A DNA stretch of 32,054 bases from Candidatus Gerdarchaeota archaeon (GTDB lineage: Archaea > Asgardarchaeota > Heimdallarchaeia > JABLTI01). Each line of letters starts with the position of its first letter. Position 1 is the first letter of the stretch. The stretch is taken from the NCBI GenBank assembly GCA_016840945.1, contig JAEORJ010000064.1:1-32054 (forward strand), read 5' to 3'. A program made the translations under genes and the position numbers. The notes under the pieces are model-generated. The model saw nothing but the letters and a program-made list of their open reading frames with translations. It made no database searches and was not told where the DNA came from. Positions 1 through 6,012 of this stretch are shown piece after piece.

Positions 1-147
1 GCTTATGATGAACTTTACAAAATTTCATCTAAAACGGATTGAGTTCTAACTTAAAATTTTGTTTTTTGAATAGTTTTAATAATGAAAGTTGTAATATCAT
101 AATAGCTGTTATGACATTATTAGCAGTTTTATACGGAGTCTAATCAG

Positions 148-1431
148 ATGGCTGATGAAAAAAAATCGGATGATGATACTAAGGTTTTAACAACAAAGAA
201 TACAAGAATGAAATATCGATTTCAAAGACTGCGAACTGGTTTACGTAAAAGGTTGCTTATTTTTGCTATTGTATCCGTTATTGGTCTCTGTGTCAATCTT
301 GCAGCTTTAAATTTAACAGAATTTATATTATATAAATTCAATTCACCAGCTCTTGAATATGGTTATCAAATTTGGATTTTTAGCTTTACAATTATTGACC
401 TTATTTCAATAGCTATGGGGATAGCAGCAGCAACTATTTCAAATTATATTTTGAATAAAATTTGGACTTTTAGCGAAGCTAAATCTGAAAGAGTTAGCAC
501 TCAATTTCTAAAATATGCTATTGTAGGAGCATCAGGAGCTGTTTTGAAATATCTTTTTACAACAGCTCTTAAAACTCAATTTTTAAAAGTGATTATTGAA
601 GATAGGTGGGCTACTGTCCCTGCAAGTGCAATAGCTTTTATTATCACGGTATTTTGGAATTATCTATGGAATGAAGTATGGACCTTTGATATTGAGGAAG
701 ATGAAAAGCCCATTATTGTTCCCGAAGATATGGATTTCAGTGACATTACGGTTATCACTCCAACCTTCAATGAAAATGAAAATATCGGTTTACTTATGAA
801 CCATCTGGACAGACATTATTTAAACATTCATTTAATTGTCGCTGATGATGGCTCTACAGATGGCACTCGAGAGCAGGTTAGAGCTTTTAATAAAATCAAC
901 CCTAATTTCCAATTACTTGATCGTGAACAAGAAGAGATTCATGGTTTAACTATTAGTGTTTTAGAAGCAATTAAAATGACTACTACTAAATATTATGTTG
1001 TTATAGATTGTGATTTCCAACATCCACCTGAAAAAATTGGTGAAATAGCTATCAAATTACATGAAGGTTACCATTATGTTGTTGGTGAACGAGATGAAAT
1101 TCCTAATTGGTCTTTCAAACGTCGTTTAATATCCTGGGGCGCAAGTATTATTGGGCGATTTTCACATTTTATCCATCGTTCAGCTACTTGTAGTGATGTT
1201 ATGAGTGGATTTTTTGGTGGTGAAGCAGAATACTCTCGAGAGATTATAGAAAAGCATCCCAAAGGTTTTCGTCCTAAAGGATACAAGATTATGTTTGAAC
1301 TTTTAAAACACTCCCCTAGAAAGAACACTAAGGTTGGTAGAATTGGGTATGTATTCAACCCACGAGAAAGAGGAGAATCAAAGATTTCAAAAAAACATAT
1401 ATTTGAATTCTTAAAATCAGCATTTCCTTAA
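148..1431 (+). CDS. GtrA-like membrane domain fused to family 2 glycosyltransferase (polyprenyl-phosphate sugar synthase type)
   Basis: A 427-residue two-domain protein. Residues about 35-180 hold four hydrophobic helices of the GtrA type, each pair ending in a W-T/N-F-like motif (KIWTF at 104-108, EVWTF at 176-180). Residues about 198-427 are a GT-A fold glycosyltransferase 2 domain: VITPTFNENENI at 202-213, DDGSTDG at 233-239, and the metal/nucleotide motif IDCDFQHPP at 286-294, which closely resembles the DADLQHPP of dolichyl-phosphate mannose synthases. By family knowledge it would transfer a sugar from a nucleotide sugar to a polyprenyl phosphate at the inner membrane face for glycan assembly; the sugar is not readable. 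In many relatives the glycosyltransferase precedes the GtrA segment, so the order here is reversed. An AGGAG-like site (CGGAGTC) lies 8-12 bases before the ATG. It converges on the ABC ATPase gene with 5 bases between stops. Confidence 0.88.
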   Translation: MADEKKSDDDTKVLTTKNTRMKYRFQRLRTGLRKRLLIFAIVSVIGLCVNLAALNLTEFILYKFNSPALEYGYQIWIFSFTIIDLISIAMGIAAATISNYILNKIWTFSEAKSERVSTQFLKYAIVGASGAVLKYLFTTALKTQFLKVIIEDRWATVPASAIAFIITVFWNYLWNEVWTFDIEEDEKPIIVPEDMDFSDITVITPTFNENENIGLLMNHLDRHYLNIHLIVADDGSTDGTREQVRAFNKINPNFQLLDREQEEIHGLTISVLEAIKMTTTKYYVVIDCDFQHPPEKIGEIAIKLHEGYHYVVGERDEIPNWSFKRRLISWGASIIGRFSHFIHRSATCSDVMSGFFGGEAEYSREIIEKHPKGFRPKGYKIMFELLKHSPRKNTKVGRIGYVFNPRERGESKISKKHIFEFLKSAFP

Positions 1432-1436
1432 TCAAT

Positions 1437-2204
1437 TTATTTTCGGAATATTCGACTAATCACAACCTCAAACATATGCGCTTTTGGATCACCATCCCAA
1501 ACCACTCTACGATTTAAGCAAATTGCTCTCGTACAGCTTTCGCGAATAAAATCAATATCATGACTAACCAAAACGATAGTTAAATTTGTCTCATCATGAA
1601 TCTTCTTAATTATACTCATTATATTATTAGCTACTTTGAAATCCAAAGCTGAGGTTGGCTCATCTAGGAATAAAATATCAGGTTCATTAACAATACCTCG
1701 AGCGATCATTGCTTTTTGTTGTTGCCCACCTGATAAATGACCTATTGGTCTATTCTCGAATTCCTCTAATTCTACAATTTCCATGGCATGATGAATTTTT
1801 TCATAATCTCCCTTCCTAAAACTTCCAAATAAACCAATTTGTGAATATAGTCCCATTCCTACTACATCTTTTACTAATGCTGGGAAATTTCTATCAATAG
1901 GTTCCATTTGTGGTAAATAACCCAGCTTTGTTCTTATCTCATTTGAACCTCTTCTTTTACTCATTTCATGACCATTTATTTTCACAGTCCCTCTAAATGG
2001 TTCTAGAGCTCCAATCATTCCCTTCAATAAAGTACTTTTACCAGAACCATTTGGACCGCAAATGCCAACGAACTCATTTTTATAAATATCCAAATTTATA
2101 TCAAAAATAGCTACATTTGATTGATAAGAAATTGCTACATCATGTAAACAAATAATAGGCTTGGCTTTTTCCGGATTATTTTGGATTTCTTCAGTTGTTG
2201 TCAT
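1437..2204 (-). CDS. znuC: Metal ABC transporter ATP-binding protein (ZnuC/MntB family)
   Basis: A 255-residue ABC ATPase that would power uptake of zinc or manganese through the adjacent permease. All motifs are intact: Walker A GPNGSGKST at 50-58, Q-loop LPQ at about 97-99, signature LSGGQ at 157-161, Walker B ILFLDE at 177-182, and the switch histidine in VSHD at about 214-217. The length is usual for the family. It is the last gene of the operon, starting 2 bases after the permease stop. The AGGAA in the last permease codons is its likely ribosome site. No C-terminal regulatory domain is present. The metal cannot be told from the ATPase; zinc or manganese is inferred from the whole operon. 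Confidence 0.93.
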   Translation of the reverse strand: MTTTEEIQNNPEKAKPIICLHDVAISYQSNVAIFDINLDIYKNEFVGICGPNGSGKSTLLKGMIGALEPFRGTVKINGHEMSKRRGSNEIRTKLGYLPQMEPIDRNFPALVKDVVGMGLYSQIGLFGSFRKGDYEKIHHAMEIVELEEFENRPIGHLSGGQQQKAMIARGIVNEPDILFLDEPTSALDFKVANNIMSIIKKIHDETNLTIVLVSHDIDFIRESCTRAICLNRRVVWDGDPKAHMFEVVISRIFRK

Positions 2205-2206
2205 TG

Positions 2207-3244
2207 TTATTCCTGTTCCTCCATATGACTATGTAATGTTGGTTCTTTTTCGGGGAGATGTTTAGCACTAATAATTATCTGATCCTTACCATGAATGTGA
2301 GGTATTTCACCCAAATCACATTCTTCATTATCACATTCTTCGCAAGGACCTGGTAGAAAGTCCTTACAGAAAGGACATTCCACTTGGCTCCTTTTTGCTG
2401 ATCGTCTTTTTGGTGAGGCAATGAAAGAAATGACGAAAATTAAAGTAACTAAAATAACTATAGTTGAACCTGATGGCAAATCAAAAACATATGAGAAAAA
2501 TAAACCAAATATTGACGAGAAAACACCAAAAATAGATGACAATAGAATCATTTTATTCAATTTAAAAGTCCATTGATAAGCTGCAGCTGCTGGTGTAACA
2601 ATTAATGCAAAGACTAAGATTGCCCCTATTGCTTTAAGCGAAATGGATATTGTTAATGAAACGGCTATTAAGAAAATATAAGATAAAATTGATACTGGTA
2701 TACCTGATACTTGAGCTAATTGTGAGTCAAAAGTCATGTAGTACAATTCTTTTTTAATAGCAAAAACAAGCACCAATATTACTGTTGAAAAAGCTATTAG
2801 GAGTATCATGTCAGCCAATTCAACTAGTAAGATATTACCAAATAATATTGAATTAATATCAGAACTATATTCTCCGTAAATTCCTATAAAGAGTATTGCT
2901 AACGCCATGAAAAATGCAAATACAATACCTATTATCACTTCATTGCTCATTAATTTCTTCTGATTTACATACCCTATTCCAATTGCGGATAATACTGAGA
3001 AACCAATTATCGTTAATATTGGATCTATCCCAGTCAAAATTGCTAAAGCAGCTCCAGCGAAAGCTGAATGAGCTAGTGCTTGCCCTAGAAAAATTAATCC
3101 TCTGAGTAAAACAAAAACACCGATGATAGAACAAACAACCCCAATAACAATAGCTGAAATAAATGCTCTTTGCATAAATGAGCTTTCAAAAGCATGGAAG
3201 AAATCTATAGTTTTTTGCCAGTAATGATCAATGATTTCACTCAT
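2207..3244 (-). CDS. znuB: Metal ABC transporter permease (ZnuB/MntC family) with Cys/His-rich C-terminal tail
   Basis: A multi-spanning permease (about 8-9 hydrophobic helices) of the ABC-3 family. I chose the ATG at 3244 (MSEIIDHYW, 345 residues) over the longer frame opening at 3277. It has a perfect GGAGGAATTATC before it, and its ATG overlaps the TGA of the upstream regulator as ATGA, a sign of translational coupling. The core (MQRAFISAIVIGVVCSIIG, and GLIFLGQALAHSAFAGAALA, where the usual G-x-A-HS-x-x-A-G signature is seen) is typical. Unusually, the last 60 or so residues form a hydrophilic tail with CPFC, CEECDNEEC, HIH and HSH clusters. That looks like a metal-binding tail on the cytoplasmic side, possibly a sensor or metal acceptor (inference). 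Confidence 0.92.
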   Translation of the reverse strand: MSEIIDHYWQKTIDFFHAFESSFMQRAFISAIVIGVVCSIIGVFVLLRGLIFLGQALAHSAFAGAALAILTGIDPILTIIGFSVLSAIGIGYVNQKKLMSNEVIIGIVFAFFMALAILFIGIYGEYSSDINSILFGNILLVELADMILLIAFSTVILVLVFAIKKELYYMTFDSQLAQVSGIPVSILSYIFLIAVSLTISISLKAIGAILVFALIVTPAAAAYQWTFKLNKMILLSSIFGVFSSIFGLFFSYVFDLPSGSTIVILVTLIFVISFIASPKRRSAKRSQVECPFCKDFLPGPCEECDNEECDLGEIPHIHGKDQIIISAKHLPEKEPTLHSHMEEQE

Positions 3245-3693
3245 GATAATTCCTCCAAAGTTCTTTTTGTCGAACATTCAATAATTTTTGGGATTGTTTC
3301 ATTACAATGACATTTCTCAGGATTCTTTAATGCTTTGTTTATCTTATCAATTAAGCTACAAGAGATAACACTTGAAATTCGTTGGCTTTCCTCTTTTGCT
3401 TCTTCATGTGATAATCCGAGAACCTCCATTAAGAACATTACAACTAGATGATAGTGTCTCAAATTATGAGCAGCTAATTGCCTTCCTTTATCAGTTAATC
3501 TAATAGGACCATACTTTTCCCATTCAACCAATTCATCCTCCACCAAGCGTTGGATGATAGAGTTTATAGAAGAATGAGGGATATTGGTACCATCTTTTTT
3601 CAATTCATTTCGCAAATCACCTATTCTAATAGGTCTTAACCAATGATAGAGGAACCCTAGCATCTTTTCTTCCAAATCAATCCTTCTTTTCAT
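3241..3693 (-). CDS. DtxR/MntR-family winged-helix metalloregulator, metal site altered
   Basis: A 150-residue protein with an N-terminal winged helix (residues about 1-70) and a C-terminal helical dimerisation half containing HNLRHYHLVVMFLMEVLGL, the usual DtxR-type helix, and ending NPEKCHCNETIP, matching the family NP-x-x-C-P-x-G-x-PIP region. It would bind metal and repress the transporter operon. Compared from memory with MntR/DtxR, the C/E-x-x-E-H metal motif of the helix before 'IS' reads SQRISS, so most usual ligands are missing. The extra CHC and ECS cysteines might substitute. It sits inside the operon it probably controls, overlapping both neighbours by ATGA, and has an ideal AAGGAGGT ribosome site. 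The likely operators are the dyads at 4747-4764 and 4787-4801. Confidence 0.85.
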   Translation of the reverse strand: MKRRIDLEEKMLGFLYHWLRPIRIGDLRNELKKDGTNIPHSSINSIIQRLVEDELVEWEKYGPIRLTDKGRQLAAHNLRHYHLVVMFLMEVLGLSHEEAKEESQRISSVISCSLIDKINKALKNPEKCHCNETIPKIIECSTKRTLEELS

Positions 3694-4730
3694 ACAAAAA
3701 CCTCCTTAAGCGATTTTGAACGCTTAGCTCTAATGATCACAATAGTAAGAACTAAAGCTATCAATGATCCTCCTGCAATTCCAAGCAAAAACCATGTTGA
3801 CCAGTGGAAAATATTCGTTGGGGGATCAAAAGGATGTGTTAATGCTAATATATCATAATCAATCATTGAGATATAAGTACTTAAATTAAAAACACCCAAT
3901 AATGGGGTTAATTCAACAATCTGTATGTGTGTATCTCTTGCTATTTGGTTAACAACATTTTCATTCAACTGTGGTTGATTAACAATCAAACTGACATTTT
4001 CTTGTTGGATATCAATTATCAATTCCTGTATATGTTCTGGTGATGGTTCTACACCATCTTGTGTTTCAATAGCACCAATACGTACTATTCCTAAGAGATC
4101 AAATAAATACTTGAATGATGGGTGATGAACAACAACTTTTGTCCCACTATAAATTGTTTTAGCAGCAGCTATTCGATTTAGCAATAAATCTAAATCATTA
4201 AGATATTGTTCTTTATTTTCAGAATATGTAATGATATTAATTGGATCCAATAGTGCTACTCTTTGATAAATCTGGTTTACCATTGTTTTTACATTATTAG
4301 GGTCCATCCAAACATGTGGATTGTTTGCTCCAATTATATCATCATAAACAATCATTGATTCATTCACTAATTCTAAAACATTTAAGCCAGGATTTACATC
4401 AATTACAGATTGCACCCAAGGTTCAAGTCCTTCTAGACCGAACCTTATAAATAAATCAGCTTGAGCAACCATCTCAATTTCAGATGGTGTAGGTTCATAT
4501 ACATGAGGATTTTCATTTCCTGTTACAATGCTTTCAGCGACATATAATCCAGATCCAATTTGATTAGCAAAATCAGCAACAATAGATAATGATGTAACAA
4601 CATTTACCGAATTGTTAATTACAAAGTCCTTGCTTGATAGTTCTTCTGACTTTATCTCTTTTACACTAGTAACTGATAGCTGTGTTATTATAAGAATTAT
4701 TAGCATCAATGATAATGTTAATTTTTTCAA
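3690..4730 (-). CDS. znuA: Metal ABC transporter substrate-binding protein (ZnuA/TroA family), membrane anchored
   Basis: Extracellular metal-binding lipo/anchored protein of the cluster 9 family. I place the start at TTG 4730 (346 residues) rather than the open frame from 4805. The TTG has GAGGT 8 bases upstream, opens a good signal peptide (KKLTLSLMLIILIITQLS), and lies about 30 bases after the predicted transcription start. Expected metal ligands are visible: NPHVYEP, NNPHVWMDP and VVHHPSF histidines, and a C-terminal acidic residue region. There is no His-rich loop, so zinc or manganese are both possible. The C terminus has a single membrane helix (WFLLGIAGGSLIALVLTIVII) followed by RAKRSK, an anchor seen in some archaeal binding proteins. 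Its TGA overlaps the regulator's ATG. Confidence 0.9.
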   Translation of the reverse strand: MKKLTLSLMLIILIITQLSVTSVKEIKSEELSSKDFVINNSVNVVTSLSIVADFANQIGSGLYVAESIVTGNENPHVYEPTPSEIEMVAQADLFIRFGLEGLEPWVQSVIDVNPGLNVLELVNESMIVYDDIIGANNPHVWMDPNNVKTMVNQIYQRVALLDPINIITYSENKEQYLNDLDLLLNRIAAAKTIYSGTKVVVHHPSFKYLFDLLGIVRIGAIETQDGVEPSPEHIQELIIDIQQENVSLIVNQPQLNENVVNQIARDTHIQIVELTPLLGVFNLSTYISMIDYDILALTHPFDPPTNIFHWSTWFLLGIAGGSLIALVLTIVIIRAKRSKSLKEVFV

Positions 4731-4746
4731 GTAATCTGACCTCAAT

Positions 4747-4764
4747 TTTACGAATATTCGTAAA
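4747..4764. promoter_or_regulatory. Perfect 18-bp dyad over the metal operon transcription start (probable regulator operator)
   Basis: TTTACGAATATTCGTAAA is its own reverse complement over all 18 bases. It lies about 25 bases downstream of the TATA-like CTTATAAG at 4783-4790, so a bound protein would cover the transcription start. Perfect dyads of this size are typical of DtxR/MntR-type operators, and a regulator of that family is the second gene of the operon. Autoregulation is inferred. Confidence 0.75.
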
Positions 4765-4782
4765 GTTATACCGCTATACGAA

Positions 4783-4801
4783 CTTATAAGCATTATGCTT
4801 A
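4783..4801 (-). promoter_or_regulatory. Metal operon promoter: TATA-like box with overlapping 15-bp dyad
   Basis: On the minus strand CTTATAAG (4790-4783) is a good archaeal TATA element, placing the start near 4760. The 15-base dyad TAAGCATTATGCTTA (4787-4801, 7-bp arms, 1-base centre) overlaps the TATA and the BRE position. Its sequence differs from the 18-bp dyad, so it may bind a second factor. Confidence 0.55.
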
Positions 4802-4840
4802 ACAAAAGAACTGATTTGAATTGAAAGTTATAAAGGGATT

Positions 4841-4845
4841 AAAAA
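4841..4845 (-). terminator. T-tract terminator of the permuted 5S transcript
   Basis: Ten bases after the trailer strand, the minus strand reads TTATTTTTAAT, with five consecutive T. Archaeal RNA polymerase stops at such tracts without needing a hairpin. It separates the 5S unit from the metal operon promoter at 4783-4801. Confidence 0.5.
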
Positions 4846-4854
4846 TAAGGGGAG

Positions 4855-5010
4855 CACAAAACTCACCATTTCCGGGATCGGACGAGTCCGGGTGTTACCC
4901 TTCAGCTTTGACCGCGTCGCAACGCAGCTTTACGATTTTCCCGAACGATCTCTCAGATCAGTAATCATCATAACGTTTGAAGGCTTAACTTCCGGTGATG
5001 AGTTTTTGCG
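4855..5010 (-). ncRNA. Pre-5S leader/trailer pairing with bulge-helix-bulge splice motif
   Basis: The leader AAAACTCATCA (5006-4996) pairs with the trailer TGGTGAGTTTT (4868-4858) over 11 bp, with one G-U pair. A bulged A then allows CGC/GTG to extend the stem to 5010/4855. Inside this stem comes a 3-nt bulge AAA (4871-4869) on the trailer side, a 4-bp helix CCGG (4995-4992) with CCGG (4875-4872), and a 3-nt bulge AAG (4991-4989) on the leader side. This is the BHB spacing recognised by archaeal splicing endonuclease. The inner third helix is not formed, so it is a relaxed form. Predicted cuts are 4990/4989 and 4870/4869, releasing the 120-nt exon as a circle and joining leader to trailer. 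Confidence 0.8.
4870..4989 (-). rRNA. rrf: 5S rRNA, circularly permuted gene (3' half precedes 5' half); predicted 120-nt circular RNA
   Basis: Read on the minus strand, 4989-4922 is the 3' half of 5S: GTTAAGCC, helix V (TTATGAT/ATCGTAA), loop E and the helix IV hairpin GATCT-GAG-AGATC, TTCGGGAA, and the 3' strand of helix I (GCTGCGT, 4928-4922). TGCG (4921-4918) follows, then 4917-4870 is the 5' half: helix I 5' strand ACGCGGT, CAAAGCTGAAGG (helix II, pairing TGAAGG with CCTTCA), GGTAACACCCGG, the helix III loop ACTCGTCCGATC, and CCCGGAA. Joining 4870 to 4989 restores CCCGGAAGTTAAGCC, the most conserved stretch of 5S, and helix III (CCGG/CCGG plus AAC/GTT around the two bulged adenines). The circle is 120 nt, the normal 5S size. 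The region is GC-richer than its surroundings, as expected for stable RNA. No standard-order 5S is in the window. Confidence 0.9.
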
Positions 5011-5033
5011 TAATTCTTTCGTTTAATCATTTG

Positions 5034-5041
5034 CTTTTAAA
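5034..5041 (-). promoter_or_regulatory. TATA-like box of the permuted 5S gene
   Basis: TTTAAAAG on the minus strand, preceded by a BRE-like GCAAAC. A start 24-28 bases downstream would fall near 5012, just before the leader strand of the splice stem, giving a leader of about 20 nt. The position fits the RNA boundaries, which supports the call. Confidence 0.5.
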
Positions 5042-5046
5042 GTTTG

Positions 5047-5067
5047 CCGTTTTTATGGTAAAAACGG
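5047..5067. repeat. Perfect 9-bp inverted repeat upstream of the 5S promoter
   Basis: CCGTTTTTA and TAAAAACGG are exact reverse complements separated by 3 bases. It lies directly upstream of the TATA-like box of the 5S gene, so it may be an activator site or a backup transcript end for the tusA operon (the minus strand also has five T here). The role is not readable. Confidence 0.55.
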
Positions 5068-5148
5068 ATGGAATGATTTTTTGAACGAATTATATTTTCC
5101 TCAAAATCAAGCTCTCTAATATAAAGTCTTTCATTAGTAAAAATTTGC

Positions 5149-5182
5149 AAAAAAAGGAAAAAAGGACAGTTTTAAGTCTGTC
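5149..5182 (-). terminator. Terminator of the DsrE2-TusA operon
   Basis: On the minus strand GACAG (5182-5178) and CTGTC (5169-5165) form a 5-bp hairpin overlapping the tusA stop codon. Two T tracts of six and seven bases follow (5163-5158 and 5155-5149). The hairpin is short, but the T tracts alone suffice for archaeal termination. Confidence 0.6.
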
Positions 5183-5414
5183 TTTTAATAAAATATCTAG
5201 CATAATCTTCTTCGTCAACAATGGCGAGGAGTTCGTTGCCAGTTCGTGACGCCCATCGTGGAAAATCTTCTTTTGATCCAGGATCATTTGATAGAACTTC
5301 TAACACTTGTCCGATTTCAATTTCCTTGAGTTCTTTCTTTGCTTTCAAAATTGGTAGTGGACATTGCATTCCACGAGCGTCAACCGTTTTATTAGGAGTT
5401 GGTGTATCTGCCAT
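5172..5414 (-). CDS. tusA: TusA/SirA-family sulfur carrier protein
   Basis: An 80-residue sulfur carrier with the full family length. The active-site motif is MQCPLPILK (Cys at residue 18 in the C-P-x-P motif), which carries a persulfide passed between sulfurtransferases. The second half (GQVLEVLSNDPGSKEDFPRWASRTGNELL) matches the usual D-P-x-x-x-x-D-x-x-x-W pattern. It starts 23 bases after the DsrE2-like gene, so the two are probably co-transcribed. The neighbouring divergent DsrE-F-H genes are the known partners of TusA in sulfur relay (tRNA thiolation or sulfur metabolism). No DsrAB, Hdr or rhodanese gene is in the window, so the pathway cannot be assigned further. Confidence 0.92.
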   Translation of the reverse strand: MADTPTPNKTVDARGMQCPLPILKAKKELKEIEIGQVLEVLSNDPGSKEDFPRWASRTGNELLAIVDEEDYARYFIKRQT

Positions 5415-5437
5415 TATTTTTCACATCATTATTATTA

Positions 5438-5851
5438 TTATATGAACAGTTGTATATCACAATCTGCAGCAATATCTAGAAAGCCTGCTGCACCCATATA
5501 GCCTGTGACTTCGGGAATTAAATCTTCTTTCTTCACATTCATTAATTCCATTGTAGCTGTACAAGCGTATAATTTAATGTTTTCTGTTTCCAAAGCCATC
5601 TTTAATAGATCAGGTAAGGAAGCTATACCAACTTGTTTAATTTTATTTTTCATCATGCCAGTACCAATTCTCATTATGCCTGGTAATTTAGCTTTATTCA
5701 AACCATTCTTCTTTAAGAGTGATAGACCCCAGAATGTGAAGAATAAATAAACTTCCATATCAGATGCACCAGCAGCTGAAGCTAGCATAAGTGGAGGGTA
5801 TGCTTTATCTAGTGTACCAGAATGTACAACAATAGCCATTTTCTTTGTCAT
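5438..5851 (-). CDS. DsrE2-like (DsrE/F peroxiredoxin-like) sulfurtransferase subunit
   Basis: A 137-residue protein of the DsrE2 type (COG2210-like): KKMAIVVHSGTLDKAYPPLMLASAAGASDMEVYLFFTFWGLSLLKK is the characteristic start. IKLYACTATMELMNVKKEDLI carries the conserved reactive Cys after a beta strand. A second Cys occurs near the C terminus (AADCDIQLFI). The stretch with FFTFWG is hydrophobic, as in relatives that may associate with membranes. It heads a two-gene operon with tusA, and DsrE2-TusA pairs are known sulfur-transfer partners. Transcribed divergently from dsrE-F-H across a 158-base intergenic region. Confidence 0.85.
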   Translation of the reverse strand: MTKKMAIVVHSGTLDKAYPPLMLASAAGASDMEVYLFFTFWGLSLLKKNGLNKAKLPGIMRIGTGMMKNKIKQVGIASLPDLLKMALETENIKLYACTATMELMNVKKEDLIPEVTGYMGAAGFLDIAADCDIQLFI

Positions 5852-6012
5852 TTTAATCTATCCTATATTAAAATTAGACTAATAACCCAATGAGTAGGTC
5901 TTTAAATAAATTTGAGCATTTATTTTCTAAGGTAAGATAGAGCCATTTTTTGTTTATTTTCTAAACCGATTTCTTTAAACTTACTTATTTCATTCTAATC
6001 TTATAATGGTTG

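Noticed and set aside
1..147. ATGATGA near position 5 as a box C of a C/D guide RNA
   Set aside because: No matching box D or flanking inverted ends at a suitable distance.
4870..4989. tRNA or SRP RNA as explanation of the GC-rich patch
   Set aside because: No cloverleaf, TTCGAAT arm or SRP domain IV motif; the conserved 5S stretches explain it fully once reordered.
4870..4989. Two 5S fragments from tandem 5S copies with outer parts lost
   Set aside because: Each half is present exactly once, the joined ends match to the base, helix I is capped by a tetraloop, and the outer flanks pair as a splice stem; a random remnant of a tandem array would not give this.
4805..5171. Frames through the 5S region and the longer start of the metal-binding protein at 4805
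   Set aside because: The region is RNA-coding and promoter; the long start would put the promoter and the 18-bp palindrome inside a coding region and destroy the signal peptide position.
5919..5964. Direct repeat TTTATTTTCTAA at 5919-5930 and 5953-5964 in the dsr divergent promoter
   Set aside because: AT-rich 12-mer in an AT-rich genome; could be a regulator site but too weak to claim.
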